A DNA stretch of 8,818 nucleotides from an uncultured Saprospiraceae bacterium (GTDB lineage: Bacteria; Bacteroidota; Bacteroidia; Chitinophagales; Saprospiraceae), in the NCBI GenBank assembly GCA_937894165.1, contig CALCSX010000359.1, forward strand, positions 1 to 8,818. Reading direction: 5' to 3'. Both the position numbers and the translations under genes were made by a program. Shown one piece after another: positions 1 through 5,886 of this stretch (position 1 is the stretch's first letter; each line of letters begins with the position of its first letter). The notes under the pieces were generated by a model. It saw only the letters and a list, made by a program, of their open reading frames with translations. It searched no databases and was not told where the DNA came from.

Positions 1-67
1 ATAAAAATCAATATCAATAAATTCCTTGTTAACTTTAGCACTGCTAAATTTACAGTATCAGATTTAA

Positions 68-1213
68 TTGACACAGTTTACATTGCAAACGCCAAAAGAA
101 TTATTAACCAACAGAATTCTATTCTCCCATAATGTCGGTCACGATGCTGACACCATCGTATTTACCGCAGGAATTCATGGCAATGAGCATGCAGGAGTGC
201 TGGCGATTCAAAAAAACTTTCTCAATCAAACTTTGGATCTCCAAGGAAATGTCTACGCACTTTTAGGAAACATGAAGGCTTTGTCACAAGACGAACGTTT
301 TATCGATTTCGATCTTAACAGACTCTGGACTTTCGAAAAAATGGTATCAGATTACGACTTGGATAATGAAATTTCCGAAATTCGAGAAAGAAATGAATTA
401 GCTGTTGAAATTAAAAATATTATTCAGAAACACGGTCATCGTAAAATTGTATTTATTGACTTACACACGACCTCTTCTATAAGCTGCCCATTCATACCCT
501 TCAATGATTCTTTGCAAAACAGGGCGGTGGCTCAGAATTTTCCCGTACCCCTCGTCCTTGGCATTGAAGAGTATATTCAAGGAGCCATGACAACCTATAT
601 AAATGATCTAAAACATATTGCCTTCGCATTCGAAGCAGGTAGACATCAAGACGCATCCTCTATCGAACTCCATAGTACATTTATTCAGCTGTGTTTATAT
701 CATCAAAATATTTTGGAAGCAAATCCAATCGAATTTGCCCACCTGACAGCCCGTCTAAAATCCGCCATAGATATTCCACCCGGCTTTTACGAAATCAGCT
801 ACCACCATGGACTGAACGGAAAGGGGAATTTCCAGATGAAACCAGGTTATAAAAATTTTCAACCTATCAAAAAAGGAGAACTTTTAGCCATTCATCGCGA
901 AAATGAAGTTTTATCCCCACAGTCAGGAAGAATTTTTATGCCCTCTTACCAAAAGTTAAGTTTGGACGGCTTTTTTATTATCAGGAAAATCTCGGGCTTT
1001 TGGCTTTTGCTTTCTAAGAGTCTTAGAAAACTGAAAATTTCTTCCCTCCTCCCCCTCCTTCCCGGCATAAAACGCCACCCTTTCAAAAAGCACATTTACA
1101 TCGCCGATCGAAATATCGTGAGATTTCTTCACAGAGAAATATTCCATTTGCTCGGCTATCGCATACTACCGGCTCGAGACAACTATATAGAGGTCGTTAG
1201 ACGTGATTTATAA
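68..1213 (+). CDS. Succinylglutamate desuccinylase/aspartoacylase-family zinc hydrolase
   Basis: Predicted cytoplasmic zinc-dependent amidohydrolase of the M14-like AstE/AspA family, which releases an acyl group from an N-acyl amino acid or related amide; the substrate here is unknown. In the 381-residue product the zinc motif GIHGNE lies at residues 35-40 (H37, E40), a DLNR substrate-binding motif at 82-85, the third zinc ligand in DLHTT (H133), and the likely catalytic glutamate in FEAGRH (E189). Residues about 255-295 resemble the small beta-barrel, biotinyl-like domain seen in the family. A basic tail of about 85 residues follows, and from memory this also occurs in Bacteroidetes homologues. 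The start is unusual: the frame opens with TTG right after an in-frame TAA at 65-67. No ATG occurs in 1-67, and the first in-frame ATG is residue 69, past the zinc motif, so a non-ATG start (68, or TTG at 83) is required. There is no signal peptide. Family is confident; substrate is not. Confidence 0.85.
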   Translation: MTQFTLQTPKELLTNRILFSHNVGHDADTIVFTAGIHGNEHAGVLAIQKNFLNQTLDLQGNVYALLGNMKALSQDERFIDFDLNRLWTFEKMVSDYDLDNEISEIRERNELAVEIKNIIQKHGHRKIVFIDLHTTSSISCPFIPFNDSLQNRAVAQNFPVPLVLGIEEYIQGAMTTYINDLKHIAFAFEAGRHQDASSIELHSTFIQLCLYHQNILEANPIEFAHLTARLKSAIDIPPGFYEISYHHGLNGKGNFQMKPGYKNFQPIKKGELLAIHRENEVLSPQSGRIFMPSYQKLSLDGFFIIRKISGFWLLLSKSLRKLKISSLLPLLPGIKRHPFKKHIYIADRNIVRFLHREIFHLLGYRILPARDNYIEVVRRDL

Positions 1214-1308
1214 CCGCTTACTGAAAGTTCATCCATTCATTCAATATCTGCACTGAACCTCCTCCCTGACTTAATGCAAATTTAACCGGAGGATTACTGT
1301 TTTTCTCT

Positions 1309-1338
1309 TATCTTTGCTTCATCTTATTCATACTTTTG
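1309..1338 (+). promoter_or_regulatory. Two Bacteroidetes-type -7 promoter motifs before endonuclease I
   Basis: TATCTTTG at 1309-1316 and TACTTTTG at 1331-1338 both match the Bacteroidetes primary-sigma -7 consensus TAnnTTTG, 47-76 bases before the ATG at 1385. Neither has a clear -33 TTTG at the usual distance (a TTTA lies at 1281-1284, rather far upstream). Which one is used, or whether both are, cannot be told from the sequence. Confidence 0.5.
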
Positions 1339-1384
1339 CCTAAAATCCGCAGCCTTACAATTGGCAGCTAATTATATAATCATT

Positions 1385-2461
1385 ATGAATCTTCTTAAAA
1401 AACTTGTTCTATCCCAAACTTTTTTTCTTTTCTTTCTATGCACCATTGTAGGGCAGCCACCCCAAGGGTATTACGACAGCGCTACCGGGATAGGCTACCC
1501 ACTGAAGACACAACTTTTCAATATTATTAAAGACCATCAAGTTCGCGAATACAATGAATTGTGGACAGTTTATCCACTTTCTGATGCAGATTTGTATTAC
1601 AATATGGATGGAACAGTTCTGGATATTTACTCAGAAAACCCCTCAGGGACAGATCCTTACACCTACATATTTGTCGAAGACCAATGTGGAAATTTTAATG
1701 CCGAAGGACAATGTTACAATCGGGAACACCTCATGCCAACCAGTGTTTTTGGAGGCTCCTCACCCATGGACAGCGATATGCATCATATCTTTCCGACGGA
1801 TGGATGGGTCAATAATAGACGAGATGTTCTCCCATTTGGAATCGTGAATAATCCTTCTTACATTTCTCAAAACGGCTCTAAGCGTGGCTCTAACTCCACA
1901 CCAGGTTATTCTGCCGGTGCTTTTGAAGTAATTGACGAATTCAAGGGGGATGTAGCGCGGGCTCTTTTGTATTTCGGCACCCGATATGAAGACAGAATAG
2001 CCGATTGGACAAACCCTATGTTGAACAAAACAAGTGATCAGGTTTTCTCGAATTGGTTTTTGGCATTATTGCTGGAATGGCATGAAATGGATCCGCCGAG
2101 CGAGCGGGAGAGGAACAGAAACAATGTGGCCTATGAATTTCAGGGGAATAGAAATCCTTTTGTCGATAGACCTGATTTTGTGAATAAAATTTGGAATCCC
2201 GGCACCTCAAATTCTGCCCGACCGAATGAAATTAACATTTCTGTATACCCAAATCCGGCATTTAACGGAGAGGTCAGTATTGAAGCAGAACACTCGATAG
2301 AATATGTGACAATATTTTCATTGGGAGGTGGCATAACGCAGCATCTTGAAGCACTTAATTCTATTAAAAAGCTCGATATCAATAACTTGAATACCGGTTT
2401 TTACCTTTTACATATTCGAACAGAAGAGGGCCTACAGATACAAAAGCTGATAGTTTATTAA
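1385..2461 (+). CDS. Secreted endonuclease I family nuclease with T9SS C-terminal sorting domain
   Basis: Predicted extracellular, non-specific, metal-dependent DNase of the endonuclease I family (Pfam Endonuclease_1, related to E. coli EndA and Vibrio Vvn), likely used for nutrient scavenging. With ATG at 1385 the product is 358 residues. The open frame extends up to a TTG at 1361, but the ATG places a signal peptide at the very N-terminus: two lysines, a hydrophobic stretch to about residue 22, and likely cleavage near IVG/Q. The beta-beta-alpha metal nuclease core is visible as NREH (residues 112-115, putative catalytic H115) followed by DMHHIFPTDGWVNNRR (131-146) and LPFG. GNRNPF near 254-259 is the usual family end. 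C101 and C110 could form a disulfide. Residues 284-358 form a T9SS sorting tail: VYPNP at 287-291, a beta-rich body, LNTGFYLLHI and a final KLIVY. It is a single-gene unit, convergent with the downstream kinase. Confidence 0.93.
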   Translation: MNLLKKLVLSQTFFLFFLCTIVGQPPQGYYDSATGIGYPLKTQLFNIIKDHQVREYNELWTVYPLSDADLYYNMDGTVLDIYSENPSGTDPYTYIFVEDQCGNFNAEGQCYNREHLMPTSVFGGSSPMDSDMHHIFPTDGWVNNRRDVLPFGIVNNPSYISQNGSKRGSNSTPGYSAGAFEVIDEFKGDVARALLYFGTRYEDRIADWTNPMLNKTSDQVFSNWFLALLLEWHEMDPPSERERNRNNVAYEFQGNRNPFVDRPDFVNKIWNPGTSNSARPNEINISVYPNPAFNGEVSIEAEHSIEYVTIFSLGGGITQHLEALNSIKKLDINNLNTGFYLLHIRTEEGLQIQKLIVY

Positions 2462-2471
2462 TTTTATAGGA

Positions 2472-2664
2472 GGGTGTGCCCCCGACTGCGGCTAAATTCT
2501 ATTGTTTTTTTACAACACGCTTCTGACAAGCCTTGCCGGCGTCGGCGACCTACGGAGTTCCGTTCTGCTGACCTACAGCCACGCATAAGCTCAACTTTGC
2601 ACTCGCTCTATCCTTCCCACGGTCAGACAGCACCGAGTCCTGCGGATGCCTCACACGGGGTTCC
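2472..2664. repeat. GC-rich intergenic element, probably a dispersed non-coding repeat
   Basis: Base composition jumps between two convergent AT-rich genes: positions 2521-2640 are about 58% G+C (70 of 120 by hand count). One end is GGGTGTGCCC (2472-2481) and the other lies near CACACGGGGTTCC (2652-2664). It contains small GC-rich dyads, including CCG-ACTG-CGG (2482-2491), GCCG-GCGT-CGGC (2535-2546) and ACGG-AGTT-CCGT (2552-2563), plus a direct repeat of GACCTAC (2547-2553 and 2570-2576). A 67-codon frame (2474-2677) crosses it but is Arg/Pro/Ser-rich with no recognisable domain, so I treat it as non-coding. From memory, Bacteroidetes genomes carry families of GC-rich intergenic repeats of this general look, with GGGyGTGCCC at one end and CGyGTGAGGG-like sequence at the other. 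That assignment is inference. Strand and exact ends are uncertain. Confidence 0.5.
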
Positions 2665-2669
2665 TATTT

Positions 2670-3584
2670 CTAAATAGTAAAACTTACTATGGATTTAAAT
2701 TCCTCTACTCTGGCACTCACTTCTTCCGGTTTTAAAGTATATAATCTTTCCAGACTGAATTCCTCCACGCAGAAAGAAGCCAAAACTGAGCCATAGATGA
2801 CCGCTCTCTTCATGTTTTCAAAACTTAGATCGCCCGTTTGAGCCAAATAGCCAATCAATCCACCTGCAAAACAGTCACCTGCACCCGTGGGATCTTTTAC
2901 CACATTGAGAGGAAGAGCCGGAGCAAAGAATATTCCATTATTGTGTACCAGCAATGCGCCGTGTTCCCCTTTTTTGATAATCAAAAACTTAGGACCCATT
3001 TTCAAAATAACTTTTGATGCTGCCAGAAGAGAATATTCTCCTGAAAGCTGCCGTGCTTCCTCGTCATTAATAGTTAATACATCGCATCTTGAAATCACTT
3101 CCTTCAACTCATCGAGCGCTATATCCATCCAAAAATTCATGGTATCCAAGACTACTAATTTAGGTTTAGTAATCATCTGATCCAATACTTTCAATTGAAC
3201 AGCGGGAGTGAGATTGCCCAGCATGACATACTGATTAGTTCTATATTCCTCAGGAAGAACTGGATCAAAATCAGCCAGAACATTTAATTCTGTAACTAAG
3301 GTATCCCGACCATTCATATCATCCCTATATTTCCCGGACCAAAAAAAAGATTTTTGACCGCTTTTTATTTGAAGACCCTGAGTATCAACACCTCTTTGCT
3401 TCAACCTTTCTATTTCCTCCACCGGCCAATCTTCTCCTATTACAGAAACTAAATCTATTTTATCGGTGAAAAATGAAGCTGCCCAGCATATATATGTTCC
3501 TGCTCCACCAATGACTCGTTCAACTTTCCCAAATGAGCTTTCTATTGTATCGAATGCGACAGAACCTACAGTTAATAATCTCAT
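2670..3584 (-). CDS. PfkB-family carbohydrate/nucleoside kinase
   Basis: Predicted cytoplasmic ATP-dependent kinase of the ribokinase/PfkB family, phosphorylating a sugar or nucleoside-type hydroxyl; the exact substrate cannot be assigned. The 304-residue length is typical. The N-terminal strand LLTVGSVAFDT (3-13) and the GG signature GGAGTYI (26-32) form the substrate-binding face. TINDEEARQL (171-180) is the N-x-x-E metal/phosphate motif, KKGEHGALL (204-212) is a conserved strand-turn, and DPTGAGDCFAGG (231-242) is the PfkB signature 2 anion hole with catalytic base D237. All key residues are present. ATG at 3584-3582 is the natural start, immediately followed by the first beta-strand. The gene is monocistronic: divergent from the lipoprotein gene and convergent with the endonuclease gene across the GC-rich element, so neighbours give no pathway clue. 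Confidence 0.93.
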   Translation of the reverse strand: MRLLTVGSVAFDTIESSFGKVERVIGGAGTYICWAASFFTDKIDLVSVIGEDWPVEEIERLKQRGVDTQGLQIKSGQKSFFWSGKYRDDMNGRDTLVTELNVLADFDPVLPEEYRTNQYVMLGNLTPAVQLKVLDQMITKPKLVVLDTMNFWMDIALDELKEVISRCDVLTINDEEARQLSGEYSLLAASKVILKMGPKFLIIKKGEHGALLVHNNGIFFAPALPLNVVKDPTGAGDCFAGGLIGYLAQTGDLSFENMKRAVIYGSVLASFCVEEFSLERLYTLKPEEVSARVEEFKSIVSFTI

Positions 3585-3661
3585 AATTTTTTTCTATTTA
3601 CAATACTTTTCTAGGTATTGAATTACTAAATTTTGGTCTTCATATATACTAGACCCCAGCA

Positions 3662-3669
3662 CAAAAGTA
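3662..3669 (-). promoter_or_regulatory. Candidate -7 promoter motif for the PfkB kinase
   Basis: CAAAAGTA on the + strand reads TACTTTTG on the minus strand, matching TAnnTTTG, 78 bases upstream of the kinase ATG. No convincing -33 element was found, so this is weak. Confidence 0.35.
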
Positions 3670-3770
3670 TGTTTTTTCATTAAATTCTCCTGTAATTATT
3701 ACTATAATGACATTTTTTTTGCAAATGAAAACTTAATATCGCCCCGATCAGTATAGCAGGTGTCAAATTT

Positions 3771-3802
3771 TTTCAATTTCACTTTAATTTTTCGTATCTT
3801 TG
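3771..3802 (+). promoter_or_regulatory. Bacteroidetes-type promoter for the lipoprotein gene
   Basis: TATCTTTG at 3795-3802 is an exact TAnnTTTG -7 box. TTTC at 3771-3774, 20 bases upstream, is one base from the -33 TTTG. Start codon distance is 77 bases, leaving a 5' leader of roughly 70 bases with no visible structure. The intergenic region 3585-3879 otherwise shows only AT-rich sequence and the opposing motif at 3662-3669. Confidence 0.55.
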
Positions 3803-3879
3803 ACCTTTAAGCTAGTGTATGATTATTGCAAGTAATTTTCACTATCACCATTATTATAATCTTTAAAATCGACTACTTC

Positions 3880-4464
3880 ATGAAATTAATTAATCTTCTT
3901 ACAAGATCAGGTAATAGTGTATTTGTTATCTGTTTTTTAGTCAGCGCTATGGTATTTTCACTCAGCTCATGCGGTGACGAAAATTCAACTGATGACACTA
4001 ATGCAACAGATTCAATAGAGCAAAGCGATAACCCTTTACAGAATCAAGCCACACAAGGTGGTAATGCTGCTTCATCTACCTTAGTCCAACATTATACATG
4101 TCCTAAGAACTGTGTTGGAGGCGGAGGATCTGCAGCAGGAAATTGTTCAGTTTGTGGTGAAGCACTAGTGCACAACCAAGAATGGCATTCCCCAGAGAAT
4201 ATGGCAGCAAGAGGAGAAACGCCACCACCGACGGACAATGCAACTCCTCAGGGATTTGATCCGAGCAATCCACCGGCAATTGATTTTAAAAATCAATTAA
4301 ATGCTCCTGCAGCTCCACAGATGGATTCTCCGTCGCCGGCTCAGAATGCACAAGGTGTTTGGCATTATACCTGTACTGCAGGTTGTGCAGGAGGTGCCGG
4401 CTCAGCAGGAAAGTGCAGTAAGTGTGGCGCTGATTTGGCTCACAACCAAGCCTACCACAATTAA
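3880..4464 (+). CDS. Putative lipoprotein with two tandem Cys/His metal-binding-like modules
   Basis: No named function; probably an envelope lipoprotein that binds metal. ATG at 3880 is chosen over the longer frame (TTG at 3826) because it puts the signal peptide first. In the 194-residue product a hydrophobic segment (about 13-27) ends in the lipobox LSSC, with lipidated C31 followed by G-D-E-N and an acidic, disordered tether. Two similar modules follow: residues 71-103 with C74-x3-C78-x10-C89-x2-C92-x5-H98-x4-H103, and residues 162-193 with C165-x3-C169-x9-C179-x2-C182-x5-H188-x4-H193. Each starts HYTC, passes a Gly/Ala/Ser-rich turn and ends CGx2LxHNQ. The pattern recalls the heavy-metal-binding domain of copper efflux proteins (YTCPMHP...GKCPKCGM.L), but with a Cys in place of the His and different spacing. 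The linker (about 104-160) is Pro/Asn/Gln-rich. It has its own promoter and terminator. Lipoprotein nature is confident; metal binding is inferred. Confidence 0.7.
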   Translation: MKLINLLTRSGNSVFVICFLVSAMVFSLSSCGDENSTDDTNATDSIEQSDNPLQNQATQGGNAASSTLVQHYTCPKNCVGGGGSAAGNCSVCGEALVHNQEWHSPENMAARGETPPPTDNATPQGFDPSNPPAIDFKNQLNAPAAPQMDSPSPAQNAQGVWHYTCTAGCAGGAGSAGKCSKCGADLAHNQAYHN

Positions 4465-4501
4465 AATATATTCTAGAACAGAATTTGCAAATAATTTGCA
4501 T

Positions 4502-4538
4502 CAAATGCCACTCTTTATCAGGGTGGCATTTGTTTTTT
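4502..4538 (+). terminator. Intrinsic terminator after the lipoprotein gene
   Basis: CAAATGCCAC (4502-4511) pairs perfectly with GTGGCATTTG (4523-4532). The stem can extend by one G-U and one C-G pair to 12 pairs around a seven-base loop (4514-4520), and six T follow at 4533-4538. It lies 38 bases past the stop codon and isolates the lipoprotein gene from the downstream regulator gene. Confidence 0.88.
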
Positions 4539-4611
4539 CTGGAAATATTTTCTTGAAATTATATCTTTATATAAATGTAATTATATATATTTAACCTGAT
4601 GAACGGGCTAG

Positions 4612-4630
4612 ATGTAGAAATAATTTACAT
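4612..4630. promoter_or_regulatory. Possible operator dyad upstream of the HTH gene
   Basis: ATGTA (4612-4616) and TACAT (4626-4630) form a short inverted repeat with a nine-base spacer, 37-55 bases before the regulator start. A related AAATGTAA occurs at 4573-4580. The same word and its complement recur on the far side of the gene (5705-5712 and 5782-5789). A promoter-like TATCTTTA (4562-4569, one base from consensus) lies just upstream. Autoregulation would be a natural reading, but the DNA is very AT-rich and chance is possible. Confidence 0.25.
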
Positions 4631-4666
4631 GTCCTTATCATTTCAACAGATGCTTAAAATCAAACC

Positions 4667-5668
4667 ATGACAGAAAATTTCCAATCCGTATTTCTTGGTA
4701 CGATTCAGAACAGATATACCTCAAGACATGACCTGATAGAAGATATAAGTAGAGTTTTACATGTCGGTAAGGATGCAGTCTATCGCAGGTTACGAGGTGA
4801 TACGGTACTCACAACCGATGAGCTTTATATTTTATCTAAACATTTTAATATTTCCTTAGATGAATTGGTGTACGGGGGCACTGACAGAATACTTTTTACA
4901 TTTAATGATTTCGAGAATTCTATCAAGAACATAGATGCCTATCTGATTTCACTTCTGGAAAAACTCAAATATTTAAGAAGGCTTCAAAATCCATATATTC
5001 ACTATGCCTCTAGCGAAATTCCTATCTTTTATTATTGTCTTGTTCCCGAAGTTTTCTTTTTCAAACTTTTTGTTTGGGGTAGAACATTGTGGGATATAGA
5101 ATATTTAAAATCCTCTCACTTTGCCCTAACGCTATTTAATAAAAACCATAGGGATTTATGTGCACAAATCCTTAGTGAATATGCCTTTTTACCCTCAGAG
5201 GAACTTTGGAGTATCAATTTATTTGACAACACACTTTATCAAATAGAATATCATGCTGAGGGGGGCTATTTTGACAACTATCAGGAATCGATAGAACTGT
5301 GTAATAAAATGTATCTTTTGGTAGAGCATTTCCGACGTATGGCCACTCAAAGTGTCAAAATCAAGCAAATTGGAGGGCATCCTTACGAGACCCCATTTCA
5401 ATTATACCACAATGAGATGATTTATACTAACAATCAAATCCTCATTAAATCGGAGACAATGGATCTCATGTTCAGCAGTTTCTGTAATCCTAATTTCATC
5501 CATTCTACGGAAGCCCGAATATGTGACTATACGATGGCTTGGTTTGAGAAAGTAAGGAGTAAGAGTACGTATCTTTCAGGTGCTAATGAAAAGTCCCGAA
5601 ATAAATTTTTCGATAACATTAAGCGGAAGATTGATAGGACGATTCAAAATTTGGAGAGTTATAGATGA
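4667..5668 (+). CDS. Helix-turn-helix transcriptional regulator with uncharacterised C-terminal domain
   Basis: Predicted DNA-binding regulator of 333 residues. Residues about 20-70 form an XRE/BetR-like helix-turn-helix: RHDLIEDISRVLHVGKDAVYRR-type helices with VGKDAVYRRLRGD as the turn and recognition helix, then LTTDELYILSKHFNISLDELVY. The remaining 260 residues have no motif I can name. They are rich in aromatic residues and Leu (for example FYYCLVPEVFFFKLFVWG at about 121-138) without a clean membrane span, and may be a helical ligand-sensing or dimerisation domain. The tail (about 305-333) is basic. From memory, such N-terminal HTH proteins with long unannotated C-termini are frequent in Bacteroidetes, but no target is known to me. 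The ATG at 4667 is natural, and no Shine-Dalgarno is visible. The gene stands alone, 203 bases after the lipoprotein gene and 218 before the propeller gene, flanked by AT-rich inverted repeats. Confidence 0.8.
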   Translation: MTENFQSVFLGTIQNRYTSRHDLIEDISRVLHVGKDAVYRRLRGDTVLTTDELYILSKHFNISLDELVYGGTDRILFTFNDFENSIKNIDAYLISLLEKLKYLRRLQNPYIHYASSEIPIFYYCLVPEVFFFKLFVWGRTLWDIEYLKSSHFALTLFNKNHRDLCAQILSEYAFLPSEELWSINLFDNTLYQIEYHAEGGYFDNYQESIELCNKMYLLVEHFRRMATQSVKIKQIGGHPYETPFQLYHNEMIYTNNQILIKSETMDLMFSSFCNPNFIHSTEARICDYTMAWFEKVRSKSTYLSGANEKSRNKFFDNIKRKIDRTIQNLESYR

Positions 5669-5687
5669 ATTGAAAGCAAATAATGAA

Positions 5688-5810
5688 TATTTTATACTGA
5701 ATATTTACATTTAATACAATTAGATATTTACTTAAGAATGATTAGAAATTGTTTTTTAAAATTATTTCTTAAATAACTTTCAAATGTAATGTGAATTTTA
5801 GTATAAAATA
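5688..5810. repeat. AT-rich nested inverted repeat (MITE-like or regulatory dyad)
   Basis: Three nested arm pairs share nearly one centre. TATTTTATACT (5688-5698) pairs exactly with AGTATAAAATA (5800-5810); TTACATTT (5705-5712) pairs with AAATGTAA (5782-5789); TTAAGAA (5732-5738) pairs with TTCTTAA (5766-5772). The centres fall at about 5747-5752. The structure fills most of the 218-base gap between the regulator stop and the propeller start. Its size (about 123 bases) and 11-base terminal arms would suit a small non-autonomous mobile element, but I see no convincing target duplication. Alternatively it is an operator or transcription-end structure. AT-rich composition raises the chance of accidental pairing. 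Confidence 0.4.
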
Positions 5811-5886
5811 AATACCTTACGGAAGCATGTGCCGACTTCAAGTTTTATTTTCTGCACTAATTCTAAGTAATATTTAAAAATATAAA

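Noticed and set aside
68..73. TTGACA as a sigma70 -35 box
   Set aside because: It coincides with the likely start codon of the hydrolase, has no matching -10, and Bacteroidetes primary promoters use a different consensus.
1361..1384. TTG start of the endonuclease at 1361
   Set aside because: The ATG at 1385 gives a standard signal peptide; the extension would place extra residues before it.
1570..1578. DnaA-box-like TTATCCACT
   Set aside because: Single near-match inside the endonuclease coding sequence, with no cluster or origin context.
2474..2677. 67-codon open frame read as a gene
   Set aside because: It lies in the GC-rich insert, has Arg/Pro/Ser-rich low-information sequence with no domain, and overlaps the end of the kinase gene.
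3826..3879. TTG start of the lipoprotein at 3826
   Set aside because: The ATG at 3880 gives a normal lipoprotein signal with lipobox at residue 31; the extension is Ile-rich translation of leader DNA.
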